NCBI GenBank assembly: GCA_028707255.1
Contig: JAQTUQ010000011.1
Span: forward strand, 1 to 46,420
Direction of reading: 5' to 3'
Length of the DNA: 46,420 nucleotides
Source of the DNA: Dehalococcoidales bacterium
GTDB taxonomy: Bacteria > Chloroflexota > Dehalococcoidia > Dehalococcoidales > UBA5627
Both the position numbers and the translations under genes were made by a program. This document shows, one piece after another, positions 32,166 through 41,947 of this stretch. Each line of letters opens with the position of its first letter. Within the stretch, counting starts at the first letter, position 1. The notes under the pieces are model-generated. The model did not search any database. It worked only from the letters and a program-made list of their open reading frames with translations, and was not told where the DNA came from.

Positions 32166-32906
32166 TTAACGTTCGACCGTTTTGCGCACCGGAATGCATG
32201 AAACCGACAGCAGGCCTGAAAGCCACTTGAGTAACAGCTTGGCCTGCTCCAGGGTCAATTTCGACTCCATCAGCGTCTCGTACACAAATTGCGGATTTTC
32301 ATAATACCTGTCTGTAGAGATATCCACCACAGTGATTTTGCCGATTCCTTTATATATATCGGCAGGGGATATACCGCTTTCGCCGATGGCTTTTTCAAAA
32401 AACCTGAACGTCTTTACCATCGGGTGCTGAGAGGGGAGTGGTAAATGGTCGTTACCCTCTATCAGCCGCCTGTAAATCTTGTTGTCGAGCGAAGAAAGCA
32501 CCAGTTTATAATAAAGGGTATCGCTGTCTTCTTCTTTATTTAAAGTGTTATTCGTAAAATAGTTATCGTAAATATATTTACACGAAAATTCAACAGTTCC
32601 GTTATTGCCGGCACCGGCGGCTTTCGCCAGCGCCGCCAAAAGTAAATGGATGGTCACCAGCCGCTGGTGCCCGTCTATAAGTATCAGCTTGGGTATTTCA
32701 TAGGTACAAAAAAGACCCTTTTCCAGTATCATGAAGAGGCCTAAATAGTATTCCGTAACCGATTCATCCGTCGAAAGGTGGACGATATTGTCCCAGAATC
32801 CGGCGCGCTTTTCATCGCTAAAATCGTAAGGCGATTGGCTGTCGGGTAAAATCAACTGTTTCGGTTCGCGTAAAAAATTTAATAAATTTGTTCTTGAAGC
32901 TTCCAT
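32166..32906 (-). CDS. Lone, short DUF262 (ParB-like) protein
   Basis: 246 residues. The N-terminal half matches DUF262, the ParB/Srx-like nucleotide-binding domain of GmrSD-type restriction enzymes: FLREPKQLILP, FWDNIV, YYLGLFMIL and LILIDGHQRLVTIHLLLAAL. The signature DGQQR is changed to D78-G-H80-Q-R, and the usual QRxYxW box reads QSPYDF. The DUF1524 HNH half of full GmrSD proteins is missing, and the family's FETLN region reads VYETLMESK. So either a degenerate remnant or a specialised single-domain form. GGAGATAG lies upstream of the ATG. No second defence gene is adjacent. Confidence 0.75.
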   Translation of the reverse strand: MEASRTNLLNFLREPKQLILPDSQSPYDFSDEKRAGFWDNIVHLSTDESVTEYYLGLFMILEKGLFCTYEIPKLILIDGHQRLVTIHLLLAALAKAAGAGNNGTVEFSCKYIYDNYFTNNTLNKEEDSDTLYYKLVLSSLDNKIYRRLIEGNDHLPLPSQHPMVKTFRFFEKAIGESGISPADIYKGIGKITVVDISTDRYYENPQFVYETLMESKLTLEQAKLLLKWLSGLLSVSCIPVRKTVER

Positions 32907-33094
32907 TATCAGGCTATCTCCAGCTAAAAAATATCGTTATATTATTGTACCAGATTGCCAGTCTAACACTAAAATTTTAATGAGTCAAAAAATCGCGCCT
33001 GTTTTATGACACGGCAGTGCAACGGTTTTTTTAAATATATCTTTGTGATAGAATAAACAGAATCCTGAAAACGTGTGCGTGAAACGAATATATC

Positions 33095-34207
33095 ATGAAT
33101 AAAAATATTTCACTGGTCATCCCAACCTACAAGGAAAAGGATAATATCGAACCCCTGGTAACAAGGCTCTCCACAGCTCTTGCCGATTATAAATACGAAA
33201 TAGTCATAATGGACGATAACAGCAGGGACGGCACCGAAGAACTGGTAAAATCCCTCTCTGAGAAATACCCGGTTAAAGTAATCGTCAGGCGCGATAAAAA
33301 AGGATTGGCTTCGGCAGTCGTTGACGGTTTCGGGCACGCCGCAAGCGATATAATCGTTGTTATGGATGCCGATTTGCAGCACCCGCCGGAAGTCGTTCCG
33401 TCGCTGATAAAAGCTATTAATGACGGCGCCGATATAGCTATCGGTTCCAGGTACATCAAGGGAGGCGGCTGCGAGGGATGGAGCCTGCTGCGCAGGATAA
33501 TGTCGAAGGGCGCCGCTTTTATATCCCACCTGTTCCTTCCATCGACCAGGAAGATCAAGGACCCGATGTCGGGCTTCTTTGCACTCAGAAAAGACGTTGT
33601 AAAAGACGCTAGGCTGAATCCTTCCGGTTTTAAGATACTTTTAGAGATTCTGATGCTGGGGGAATGGAAATCGGCCGTCGAAGTGCCATTTATGTTCGTC
33701 ACGCGCAGCCGGGGCGAAAGCAAGTTAAACACCAAACAGCAGCTGGATTACCTGAAGCATATTTACAGCCTGATGCAGCGCACCGGAGAACTGGTGCGCT
33801 TTATCAAGTTCTGCGTTGTCGGGGGCAGCGGTGTAGTTGTCAATCTCGGTTTATATACCCTGCTGACTCGATACGGGGGTTTTACACCGATAGACGATAC
33901 CTCAGCCGGTATCCTTTCGGGAAATATCGCCCTTACTATAAGCATTGAAACATCGATTATCACCAACTTCATCCTCAATAATTTCTTCACCTTTTCAGAC
34001 CGCAACACCGGAGGAATCGGTTCATTCTTCAAGAGGCTTTTAAACTTCAACCTGATATGCCTCATCGGAGCCCTGATACAGATAGGCGTAACCAATTTGT
34101 TTGCGGTTGTCATCGGTTTCAACGACATTGTGTCGGTACTAATCGGTATTGTTATCGCTTTTCTCTGGAATTATCTGTTGAACAATTTCTTGACATGGAA
34201 AAAATAA
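33095..34207 (+). CDS. Polyprenol-phosphate mannose synthase fused to GtrA-like flippase domain
   Basis: 370 residues. Residues 1-225 are a GT2 glycosyltransferase of the DPM1 type: SLVIPTYKEKDNIEPL, VIMDDNSRDGT, the catalytic D91-A-D93-LQHPPE, GSRYIKGG and FKILLEIL. It makes polyprenyl-phospho-mannose (or a similar sugar) from the GDP sugar. Residues about 232-370 form a GtrA domain with four membrane helices (FIKFCVVGGSGVVVNLGLY at its start), thought to move the lipid-linked sugar across the membrane. The stop overlaps the next gene's start by 13 bases. The next gene is a PMT-type protein mannosyltransferase, which uses exactly this donor. Confidence 0.9.
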   Translation: MNKNISLVIPTYKEKDNIEPLVTRLSTALADYKYEIVIMDDNSRDGTEELVKSLSEKYPVKVIVRRDKKGLASAVVDGFGHAASDIIVVMDADLQHPPEVVPSLIKAINDGADIAIGSRYIKGGGCEGWSLLRRIMSKGAAFISHLFLPSTRKIKDPMSGFFALRKDVVKDARLNPSGFKILLEILMLGEWKSAVEVPFMFVTRSRGESKLNTKQQLDYLKHIYSLMQRTGELVRFIKFCVVGGSGVVVNLGLYTLLTRYGGFTPIDDTSAGILSGNIALTISIETSIITNFILNNFFTFSDRNTGGIGSFFKRLLNFNLICLIGALIQIGVTNLFAVVIGFNDIVSVLIGIVIAFLWNYLLNNFLTWKK

Positions 34208-35535
34208 AACGCGCATTCTTCAAGTTCATCAACTGGCAGTATTGCGGATTATTCTTAATAATCCTCTTCTCGCTTGTAATGCATTTGAGCGTCATTACCC
34301 AGCCTTCGGACGGGTATATCTTCGACGAAACCTACTATATTAAAGATGCCCAGAACATTATCGACAGCCATACCACCGACCGCCCCGAACACCCTCCGCT
34401 GTCAAAACTGATAATTGTCGGCGGCATCCAGCTATTCGGCGATAATCCCATCGGCTGGCGACTGCCGCCCATCCTTTTCGGAATAACCAACCTGTTTTTA
34501 CTTTTCCTGATTTGCCGGCAGTTAAAACTTTCCATGATGGTTTCGACCCTGGCGACATTTTTGCTGGCGCTTGAAAATCTCAACTTCCTGATATCGAGCG
34601 TCGATATGCTGGACGTCTACAGCCTGTTTTTCATGCTCTTAGCTTTCTGGCTTTACCTGAAGGATAAGTTCTTCCTGGCCTGCGGATGTCTCGGATTATC
34701 GATGCTCTGCAAGATGACCGGCGCTCTCGGATGCGTCGTTATCGGTCTGCACTGGCTGTTTGCCGGGCACCGCAAACCGCTGCGTTTCCTGCTTTCGATT
34801 TACATGGTGCCGATTGCTTTCTTTGCCGGCTTGTTCATCTGCGATTCCATAATTTACATGAAAGCAATCAATCCGTTTACAAATTTCATGGATATGATGT
34901 CTTCAGCCGGCGAGCTGACCTTTGAAAATTATGCCGGCGGTTGGGAAGCCTATCCCTGGTTATGGATCTTCGTTCCGCAGAATCCTATCTTCTACGGCAC
35001 GGATATTATCAGGTGGCAGGGACTCATCAATCCGACACTGATGTATGCGATTATACCTGTTTACGGTTACCTGATTTATCGCTTTATAAAAGGCGAACGC
35101 CAGAGTTTCTTCAGTATGTTATGGTTCGTCGGAACTTACCTGATGTGGATACCGATTGTACTCATTACAGACCGACTGACATACTACTTCTATTTCTATC
35201 CGGCTATCGGTGCGGTTGCCATAGCAATGGCCATCGTAATGGAAAAATTAAACCAGCGGCGTTTCGGAAAGGCAATCCTTTTATTGTGGCTGTCAGGCCA
35301 TGTTGCATCCTTTATTGTGCTCTCACCTCTGAATTTATGGCTATCCATTCCGATATGCCTGATACTGCTGGCTTATATCATCTGGAATATGGGTATATTT
35401 AAAAAACCCGTTCCTGCAAGTACGGATACGGTTGATGTTCAGGCGGAATTTCCCACCGATTCCCAAGATAATATTCCTTCTGAAACTATTGACAGCACTG
35501 AAGTGATTCAGGTTGATAAGCAATCGGAACAATAG
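34195..35535 (+). CDS. PMT-family (GT39) protein O-mannosyltransferase-like membrane protein
   Basis: 446 residues from the ATG at 34195, 13 bases inside the previous gene. A polytopic membrane glycosyltransferase that moves a sugar from polyprenyl phosphate to a protein (Ser/Thr) on the outer face. The first loop has the conserved acidic pair D44-E45 in YIFDETYYIKDA, then RPEHPPLSKLI, the LPPILFG helix, SSVDMLDVYSLFFMLLAF and CKMTGALG. About ten or eleven hydrophobic helices follow. The last 50 residues are soluble and acidic. Translationally coupled to the synthase/flippase gene, so donor synthesis, flipping and transfer are made together. Transfer to protein rather than to lipid is an inference from family. 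Confidence 0.87.
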   Translation: MEKIKRAFFKFINWQYCGLFLIILFSLVMHLSVITQPSDGYIFDETYYIKDAQNIIDSHTTDRPEHPPLSKLIIVGGIQLFGDNPIGWRLPPILFGITNLFLLFLICRQLKLSMMVSTLATFLLALENLNFLISSVDMLDVYSLFFMLLAFWLYLKDKFFLACGCLGLSMLCKMTGALGCVVIGLHWLFAGHRKPLRFLLSIYMVPIAFFAGLFICDSIIYMKAINPFTNFMDMMSSAGELTFENYAGGWEAYPWLWIFVPQNPIFYGTDIIRWQGLINPTLMYAIIPVYGYLIYRFIKGERQSFFSMLWFVGTYLMWIPIVLITDRLTYYFYFYPAIGAVAIAMAIVMEKLNQRRFGKAILLLWLSGHVASFIVLSPLNLWLSIPICLILLAYIIWNMGIFKKPVPASTDTVDVQAEFPTDSQDNIPSETIDSTEVIQVDKQSEQ

Positions 35536-35577
35536 TACAATTAGTTATATTCATTTCATTCCTCAGGAAGGAGATTT

Positions 35578-36825
35578 ATGAGCTCTTTAAACCAAAACGA
35601 CCCGGAAATCAGTCAGGCTATCGAACTGGAGAAAAAGCGCCAGCATGAAACGATAAACCTGATCGCTTCCGAAAACTACGCCAGTAAAGCCGTGCTCGAA
35701 GCACAGGGCACTTTCTTAACAAACAAATATGCCGAAGGATACCCGGGCAAACGTTATTACGGCGGTTGCGAAGATATCGATATCATAGAAACAATCGCCA
35801 TAAAGCGCGCCAAAGAACTTTTCCATGCCGAACACGCCAACGTGCAGCCGCACAGCGGAGCACAGGCAAATATGGCAGTCTACTTTGCCCTCGTAAACCC
35901 GGGAGATACCGTTATGGGAATGAATCTCTCTCACGGAGGGCATTTAACGCACGGGGCGCCGGTCAATTTTTCAGGAAAATATTACAACATCGTACCCTAC
36001 GGATTGAACCCGGAAACGGAACGCATCGACTACGCGGAAGTCGAAAAACTGGCGCTCGAGCACAAACCGAAGATGATAATTACCGGCTCCAGCGCCTATC
36101 CGAGGATTATCGATTTCGAGCGCTTCAGATTTATAGCCGACAAAGCCGGCGCAATCTTGATGGCAGATATGGCGCACATTGCCGGATTGGTGGCTGCCGG
36201 GTTGCATCCCTCTCCTGTTCCCTATGCGCAGGTGGTAACATCTACCACGCATAAAACGCTAAGGGGGCCGAGGGGTGGTTTTATTCTTTGCACAGGAGAA
36301 CTGGCAAAGACAATTGATTCGGCGGTGTTCCCCAGGATGCAGGGCGGGCCTTTAATGCACGTTATTGCCGCCAAGGCAGTCGCTTTCAAAGAGGCCATGC
36401 AGCCCGAATTCTATCAGTATCAAAAAGCTATAATAGAGAATACGCTCACACTGGCAACAGAGCTTAAACGAATGGGACTGAGACTGGTTTCCGGCGGAAC
36501 GGATAACCACCTGATACTGGTGGATTTATGCGGCAGCGGAGTCAACGGCAAGCAAGCCGAAGAAGCGCTGGGACGCGCCGCTATTGTCGTCAACCGCAAT
36601 ACCGTTCCATTCGACACGACTTCTACGGCACGCGTTCCGGGAGGTATGCGACTGGGAACTGCAGCAGTAACCTCGCGCGGATTCGGCATGGAAGAAATGA
36701 AACGCATTGCCGAAATGATTATGAAAGTAATAAATAACATCAACGATGCGGAAATACAGGCACAGGTCAAGAATGAAATAGTCGAGATGTGCAAACACTT
36801 CCCGGTTCCGGGAATCGATAAATAG
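35578..36825 (+). CDS. glyA: Serine hydroxymethyltransferase
   Basis: 415 residues, the normal length. PLP enzyme converting serine and tetrahydrofolate to glycine and methylene-tetrahydrofolate. The PLP lysine is K226 in [14 protein letters not shown]; other signs are [42 protein letters not shown] and NRNTVPFD. Strong site AAGGAGA before the ATG. It begins 42 bases after the PMT gene and is followed by prs. Confidence 0.97.
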   Translation: MSSLNQNDPEISQAIELEKKRQHETINLIASENYASKAVLEAQGTFLTNKYAEGYPGKRYYGGCEDIDIIETIAIKRAKELFHAEHANVQPHSGAQANMAVYFALVNPGDTVMGMNLSHGGHLTHGAPVNFSGKYYNIVPYGLNPETERIDYAEVEKLALEHKPKMIITGSSAYPRIIDFERFRFIADKAGAILMADMAHIAGLVAAGLHPSPVPYAQVVTSTTHKTLRGPRGGFILCTGELAKTIDSAVFPRMQGGPLMHVIAAKAVAFKEAMQPEFYQYQKAIIENTLTLATELKRMGLRLVSGGTDNHLILVDLCGSGVNGKQAEEALGRAAIVVNRNTVPFDTTSTARVPGGMRLGTAAVTSRGFGMEEMKRIAEMIMKVINNINDAEIQAQVKNEIVEMCKHFPVPGIDK

Positions 36826-36863
36826 ATTGAAAGGTTATAATTATTATGTATAGGGGGATTTCG

Positions 36864-37808
36864 ATGGATGAACTGAAGGTATTTACAGGCAATGCTAACC
36901 CCGACTTAGCTAAAGCTGTTGTTGAATATCTTGATATCCCGCTGGGAAAATGTGAGGTGATGCAGTTCAGCAACGAGAATACTTTCGTACGCATACTGGA
37001 AAACGTTCGTTCGCGCGATACGTTCGTGGTGCAACCCATAAGTTCCCCCGTTAACCAGAGCCTGGTGGAACTTTTAATTATGATAGATGCCTTAAAAAGA
37101 GCTTCCGCCGGCCGCATTACCGCCGTTGTTTCTTATTACGGCTACAGCCGCACCGATAAAAAAGATCAGCCGAGAGTCCCTATTACCGCCAGACTGGTGG
37201 CAGACCTTTTAACGGTAGCCGGAGCCAACCGCATTCTGACGGTAGACCTGCACGCTGCTCAAATCCAGGGTTTCTTCAATATCCCGGTAGACGAACTGAC
37301 GGCTATCGGCATTATCAGCAGTTATTTCAAACAGAAAAACCTTAAAGAGATGGTCGTCGTGGCAACCGATATCGGCAGCACCAAGCGCGCCCGGGATTAT
37401 GCCGCCAAGCTGGATGCCCCGCTGGCAATCATGGAGAAAAGGCGCATCGGTAATGCCGACCAGACCGAAACCCTGAACATAATCGGTGAAGTTGACGGAA
37501 AGACCGCTCTTACAGTGGATGATGAAATCGATACCGGAGGTTCTCTGGTTAATACCGTAAACGCCCTTTTAAATAACGGAGCCAAAGAGGTATACGCCTG
37601 TTGCACCCACCCGGTATTTTCGGGTCCCGCCATCGAACGTATTGCGGCTTCTCCCGTTAAGGAAGTGGTGGTAACCGATACCATTCCGGTAGCCGGCAGG
37701 AAAAAACTGGATAAAATAACCGTTTTACCCATTGCTCCACTGCTTGGAGAGGCTATTAAACGCATACATACCGGGCAATCGGTCGGGGAGTTGTTCGAAC
37801 CCAAGTAA
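36864..37808 (+). CDS. prs: Ribose-phosphate pyrophosphokinase
   Basis: 314 residues from the ATG at 36864, preceded by AGGGGG; an ATG at 36846 would add six residues. Makes PRPP from ribose 5-phosphate and ATP. Seen: KVFTGNANPDLAKAV, FSNENTFVRILENVR, the PRPP region VVATDIGSTKRARDYA, VDLHAAQIQGFF (the DLH metal site) and the phosphate loop VDDEIDTGGSLVNT, where most enzymes have DDMIDTGGT. Second gene of a housekeeping run glyA-prs-DUF2007-secA. Confidence 0.95.
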   Translation: MDELKVFTGNANPDLAKAVVEYLDIPLGKCEVMQFSNENTFVRILENVRSRDTFVVQPISSPVNQSLVELLIMIDALKRASAGRITAVVSYYGYSRTDKKDQPRVPITARLVADLLTVAGANRILTVDLHAAQIQGFFNIPVDELTAIGIISSYFKQKNLKEMVVVATDIGSTKRARDYAAKLDAPLAIMEKRRIGNADQTETLNIIGEVDGKTALTVDDEIDTGGSLVNTVNALLNNGAKEVYACCTHPVFSGPAIERIAASPVKEVVVTDTIPVAGRKKLDKITVLPIAPLLGEAIKRIHTGQSVGELFEPK

Positions 37809-37818
37809 TAACAGCAGT

Positions 37819-38058
37819 ATGATAGAAGTGTATAAAGCTAAAGGGGAATTGGAAGCCCAGCTAATCAAGGGGATGCTGGATAGTTATGGTATACCCTGTA
37901 TACTTCGCTCGAATGCCGCCGGCTCGGTTCACAGTTTTGTTTTCGACGGTATGGGGGAAGTCAGGGTCATGGTTCCCGAGCCATACGCCGAAGAAGCCCA
38001 AAACATCATCAACTCGGAATATCAGTCCGATTCCCTAAACAGCCAGGAAGAAGACTAA
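37819..38058 (+). CDS. DUF2007 domain protein
   Basis: 79 residues from the ATG at 37819. The sequence IEVYKAKGELEAQLIKGMLDSYGIPCILRS, then GEVRVMVPEPYAEEAQNII, is the compact DUF2007 fold, distantly like a PII/ACT-type sandwich, and the last 15 residues are acidic and disordered. Often called a putative signal-transducing protein, with no proven role. Ten bases after prs and 54 before secA. Confidence 0.85.
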   Translation: MIEVYKAKGELEAQLIKGMLDSYGIPCILRSNAAGSVHSFVFDGMGEVRVMVPEPYAEEAQNIINSEYQSDSLNSQEED

Positions 38059-38112
38059 CCCCCTATTCCCGATAATGAAAACTGTTAAATCAAAGTAAAC
38101 AAAGGTGATAAG

Positions 38113-40776
38113 ATGTTCAAATTATTCGGAGGTTCCGGAGATTCCAACGAAAAAGTAATCAAGCGACTTCAACCGATAGTCGATAAAATAAATGCCCTCG
38201 AACCCGATTTCCTGAAACTGAGCGATGCCCAACTGCGCGCCAAGACTGATGAGTTTAAATCCAGATTGAAAGACGGAGCCACACTCGACGAACTGATGCC
38301 GGGAGCGTTTGCCGCCGTACGCGAAGCTGCCCGGCGCACCCTCGGAAAGAGGCACTTCGATGTGCAGTTAATGGGCGGCATGATTTTGCATTATGGCAAA
38401 ATTGCCGAAATGAAAACCGGTGAAGGTAAAACCCTTGTGGCGACGCTTCCGTTATATCTGAATACGCTGACAGGCGAAGGCTGCCACCTGGTAACAGTAA
38501 ATGATTATCTGGCACGGCGCGACCCGTACTGGATGGGGCCGGTATTCCATGCCCTCGGCGTCAGCGTCGCCAGTATTTATCCTATGCAGAAGACAGACGA
38601 ACATACCCCATCATTATTGTTCGACCCGGATTACAATTCCGGGATGGAAAACGACGTCTGGAAACACTTTAAACCGATAACGAGGCAGGAAGCCTATAAA
38701 GCCGATATCACTTACGGGACTTCGGCTGAATTCGGCTTCGATTACCTCAGGGACAACATGGCAATCGATACGGTAAGATGTGTTCAGAGACCGCTGAACT
38801 ACGCCATCGTCGATGAGGTGGATAACCTGTTGATAGATGAAGCGCGTACACCGCTTATTATCAGCGCGCCGGATATGGAAGCCGGTCAAAAATACCAGAT
38901 ATTTGCCCGCTTGATTCAAAGGCTCACTCCCGAAGCGGATTACGAAATCAAGTTAAAGGAACGCATTGCCGAACTTACGGATGAGGGTTTTGCCAAGATG
39001 GAAACCCTGATTGCCCGCGAGGGGTTATTGAAAGATGGCAGCGGCTTGTACGACCCGGAAAACGCCGACTTGATGCGCCATATGCGTAACGCCTTAAATG
39101 CGCGCGAATTCTACAAGAGAGACCATCAGTACGTAGTAAAAGACGGACAGGTCATAATTGTAGATGAATTTACCGGGAGAATGATGCACGGCAGACGCTA
39201 TTCCGAGGGACTGCATCAGGCTATCGAAGCCAAGGAAAGCGTTAAAATACAGCAGGAAAGCCGTACCTATGCCACCATCACCATTCAGAACTTCTTCCGT
39301 ATGTACAACAAGCTGGCCGGCATGACGGGTACCGCCGTTACCGAAGCCGAGGAATTCCATAAAATCTACAACCTCGAAGTTGTGGTTATTCCCACCAATA
39401 AACCGCTAGCAAGAGAGGATTTCGCCGACCAGATATACAAGGATATCGAGGCCAAGTTCAAGGCTGTTGTCAGGGAAGTCGATGAAGTTAAAAAAACGGG
39501 CAGACCGGTGCTTATCGGTACCGTATCCATCGAAAAATCCGAGTACCTCGGTGAAATGTTGAAAAGGAAAGGCATCAAACACGAAGTACTCAACGCCAAG
39601 CAGCACGAAAGGGAAGCCAATATCATCGCCGAAGCCGGAAAACCGGGAGCTGTTACCGTTGCCACCAATATGGCGGGACGCGGCGTCGATATTATACTCG
39701 GAGGGAGAGAACCGGACGATGCCGACAGCAAGGAGTGGCAGGAATGGAAAGAGCGGCATGACCGGGTGATAGAGCTCGGCGGATTGCATGTAGTCGGCAC
39801 CGAACGTCACGAGGCGCGCCGCATCGATAACCAGTTGCGCGGCAGAGCCGGACGACAGGGAGACCCCGGCAGTTCGCGTTTCTTCGTATCGCTGGAAGAC
39901 GACGTTATGAAACGTTTCGGCGGAGACCGTGTTAAAGGACTGATGGAAAACTTGGGATTCGATGAAAATACTCCCATCGAGAACAAGCTCATCAGCCGTT
40001 CCATCGAAAATGCCCAGATTCGCGTCGAGGGTTACCATTTCGATATACGCAAACACCTGGTAGATTACGATGACGTCATCAATAAACAGCGCGAGATTAT
40101 CTACGGCGAGCGGCTTAAGATAATCGGCGGAGCAGACCTTAAGGCAAATATCCTCTCGCTGGTGGAAAAAGATATAAAAAATATCGTGGCTGCTAACTGC
40201 AACGGCTATGACATGGAAGAAGCCGCATCTTCGGTCGTCAACGAAGTGGGAGCAATTATGCCGTTATCCGCCGAAATAAGCGTGGAATCACTCTCCAGAA
40301 TGAGCGCCGAAGAAATAAGGAACAGGCTGATAGATTATTCAAAGGAACTCTATGAACGCAAAGAAGCCGAAATAGGCAACGAAAATATGAGGATGCTCGA
40401 AAGGCTCCTGATGCTGCGGATTATAGATACCGCCTGGGTGGAACACCTGACGGCAATGGATAATATGAGACAGGGCATCGGCTTACAGGCAATGGCGCAA
40501 CGCGACCCACTGGTAGCCTATAAACGACAGAGCCACGAGATGTTCGATGACCTGATGGCCTCCATTCAGAATAATGTAGTACGTTCCATCTTCAGGATGT
40601 CGATTAAAAAGGGCGCGCCGCCACCCAAACCGGTAAACGTAATGGCAAAGGCTACCGGAGAGGATAAAGAGAGCAGGACTCAGAAAGCGCCCAGGATAGC
40701 GGGGAAAACCATCGGCAGAAACGACCCCTGCCCCTGCGGCAGCGGCAAAAAGTTTAAAAAGTGCTGCGGGAAGTAA
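38113..40776 (+). CDS. secA: Preprotein translocase ATPase SecA
   Basis: 887 residues. Motor of the Sec export pathway, pushing unfolded proteins through SecYEG. Seen: Walker A MKTGEGKT (100-107), DEVDNLLIDEARTPLIIS, the preprotein cross-linking domain (residues about 225-375), TGTAVTEAEEF, NMAGRGVDIILGG, GRAGRQGDPGSSRFFVSLED, the helical scaffold, and the C-terminal zinc SEC-C tail CPCGSGKKFKKCC for SecB or ribosome contact. AAAGGTGA lies before the ATG. Complete and normal in length. Confidence 0.97.
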   Translation: MFKLFGGSGDSNEKVIKRLQPIVDKINALEPDFLKLSDAQLRAKTDEFKSRLKDGATLDELMPGAFAAVREAARRTLGKRHFDVQLMGGMILHYGKIAEMKTGEGKTLVATLPLYLNTLTGEGCHLVTVNDYLARRDPYWMGPVFHALGVSVASIYPMQKTDEHTPSLLFDPDYNSGMENDVWKHFKPITRQEAYKADITYGTSAEFGFDYLRDNMAIDTVRCVQRPLNYAIVDEVDNLLIDEARTPLIISAPDMEAGQKYQIFARLIQRLTPEADYEIKLKERIAELTDEGFAKMETLIAREGLLKDGSGLYDPENADLMRHMRNALNAREFYKRDHQYVVKDGQVIIVDEFTGRMMHGRRYSEGLHQAIEAKESVKIQQESRTYATITIQNFFRMYNKLAGMTGTAVTEAEEFHKIYNLEVVVIPTNKPLAREDFADQIYKDIEAKFKAVVREVDEVKKTGRPVLIGTVSIEKSEYLGEMLKRKGIKHEVLNAKQHEREANIIAEAGKPGAVTVATNMAGRGVDIILGGREPDDADSKEWQEWKERHDRVIELGGLHVVGTERHEARRIDNQLRGRAGRQGDPGSSRFFVSLEDDVMKRFGGDRVKGLMENLGFDENTPIENKLISRSIENAQIRVEGYHFDIRKHLVDYDDVINKQREIIYGERLKIIGGADLKANILSLVEKDIKNIVAANCNGYDMEEAASSVVNEVGAIMPLSAEISVESLSRMSAEEIRNRLIDYSKELYERKEAEIGNENMRMLERLLMLRIIDTAWVEHLTAMDNMRQGIGLQAMAQRDPLVAYKRQSHEMFDDLMASIQNNVVRSIFRMSIKKGAPPPKPVNVMAKATGEDKESRTQKAPRIAGKTIGRNDPCPCGSGKKFKKCCGK

Positions 40777-41150
40777 TTCGGCAACAATGTCGACTCAGTT
40801 TGACCTATCGTGACGAAGCGTCTTGGATAGCTAATAATAAATCGTCATTGCGTTAAGTTTTGCCTTCCCTTGTGGGGAAGGTGTCAGACCTGTAAATCGG
40901 TCTGACAGATGAAGGTTTCCTAAAGTGTCTTTGCGAGCAGTTCCGACAAATCCGCTCGTGGTGAGCTTGTCGAACCACACGGCAATCTCTACCTAATAAA
41001 TTGCCGTTACTTACCAATAGCACTATTCGCGAAAGATTGCTTCGCCTTCCCTGTCGGGAATGGACTCGCAATGGCAGTCTATTAGCGATAAGACTGTCAA
41101 ACCATGGAAACATAATAAACACTAAAAAACAGAAAATACAGATTGTTAGA
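40777..41150. repeat. Intergenic repeats after secA, MITE-like copy 4
   Basis: At 40859-40915 is an element of the CCTTCCC family (CCTTCCCTTGTGGGGAAGG, then GTCAGACC/GGTCTGAC hairpin and AGATGAAGG). At 40927-41079 is a copy of the 13582 family, starting GTCTTTGCGAG and ending CTCGCAATGGCAGTC. A piece of the third family (CGCTCGTGGTGAGCTTGTCG, from 40953) is nested inside it. Reading frames here are repeat-derived; I see no gene. Confidence 0.65.
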
Positions 41151-41843
41151 ATGGAGATGAACACACACACCAAACACCCGGCACCGCCGGAAGAACAAGC
41201 CATCCGGCATTTAAGGAATTCCATCATTGCCGGCAAACACTGGTACCTTGCCCTGCTGGAAGCCGTTAAGCTGTGGCAGATTCCGGAAGAGAAAGTAGGC
41301 AAGCGCAAATACAAATACATCATCGATGGCGATGCCTTCGACTGGCTGCTGCTGGCTGAAAGGCTGTGCCGGACGGTAGATGAAATGATACCGGAAGATG
41401 AAAAACATTCCCTTCTTTTCAACGGCGAACCGCCGCTTCAAATAGACACCGAGGAATTTAAAAGATTAATCGGGGAACAAAAATATCAGCAACACCTGAA
41501 CTTTTTCTACGGGGTAACAGTCGAGGAAGTCCTCTTGCAGGTGGTTGAAGACGAGGTACGTAAGGAACAGTCGCTCGATTATATTACAGAGGAAAGCATA
41601 ACCAACGAGGCTTATAGACGTATTTACGACCTGACGCAACCGGAGATGTTAAAGCTTTTCAAACGGGAGAAGGGTTATCATTACCTGCATGAAATGGATA
41701 TGGCAACGCTGAAAGAGTTCACATACTGGTCTTTTAAATACCGGCTGAAAACCTGTGATAAAGCCCGCATTGCCAGCGATACTAAAAAAGCACTTACCTG
41801 GCTCAGAAAGAAAACGGGTAAAAATATGCATGGTTTATGCTAA
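41151..41843 (+). CDS. Hypothetical soluble protein
   Basis: 230 residues from the ATG at 41151 (MEMNTHTK); the frame is open back to 41001 but that part lies in a repeat element. Mostly helical and charged. Segments seen: EEQAIRHLRNSIIAGKHWYLALLEAVKLW, KYIIDGDAFDWLLLAERLCRTVDEMIPEDEK, FFYGVTVEEVLLQVVEDEVRKEQS and a C-terminal KYRLKTCDKARIASDTKKALTWLRKKTGK. No signal, helix in membrane or known motif. The start has no clear ribosome site. Family not recognised. Confidence 0.7.
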   Translation: MEMNTHTKHPAPPEEQAIRHLRNSIIAGKHWYLALLEAVKLWQIPEEKVGKRKYKYIIDGDAFDWLLLAERLCRTVDEMIPEDEKHSLLFNGEPPLQIDTEEFKRLIGEQKYQQHLNFFYGVTVEEVLLQVVEDEVRKEQSLDYITEESITNEAYRRIYDLTQPEMLKLFKREKGYHYLHEMDMATLKEFTYWSFKYRLKTCDKARIASDTKKALTWLRKKTGKNMHGLC

Positions 41844-41947
41844 TTTTATGTTAAGTTATGTTGACATAGTAACCTTTAATGTGCCAGAATTGCCAGCAGA
41901 TTACATTAATCACTGGTAACAAAATAGAATATAAGTCAGGAGGTAAT

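Noticed and set aside
41001-41150. N-terminal extension of the gene at 41151
   Set aside because: The stretch consists of repeat-family sequence (GAAAGATTGCTTCG, CTCGCAATGGC), so the open frame there is most likely chance.
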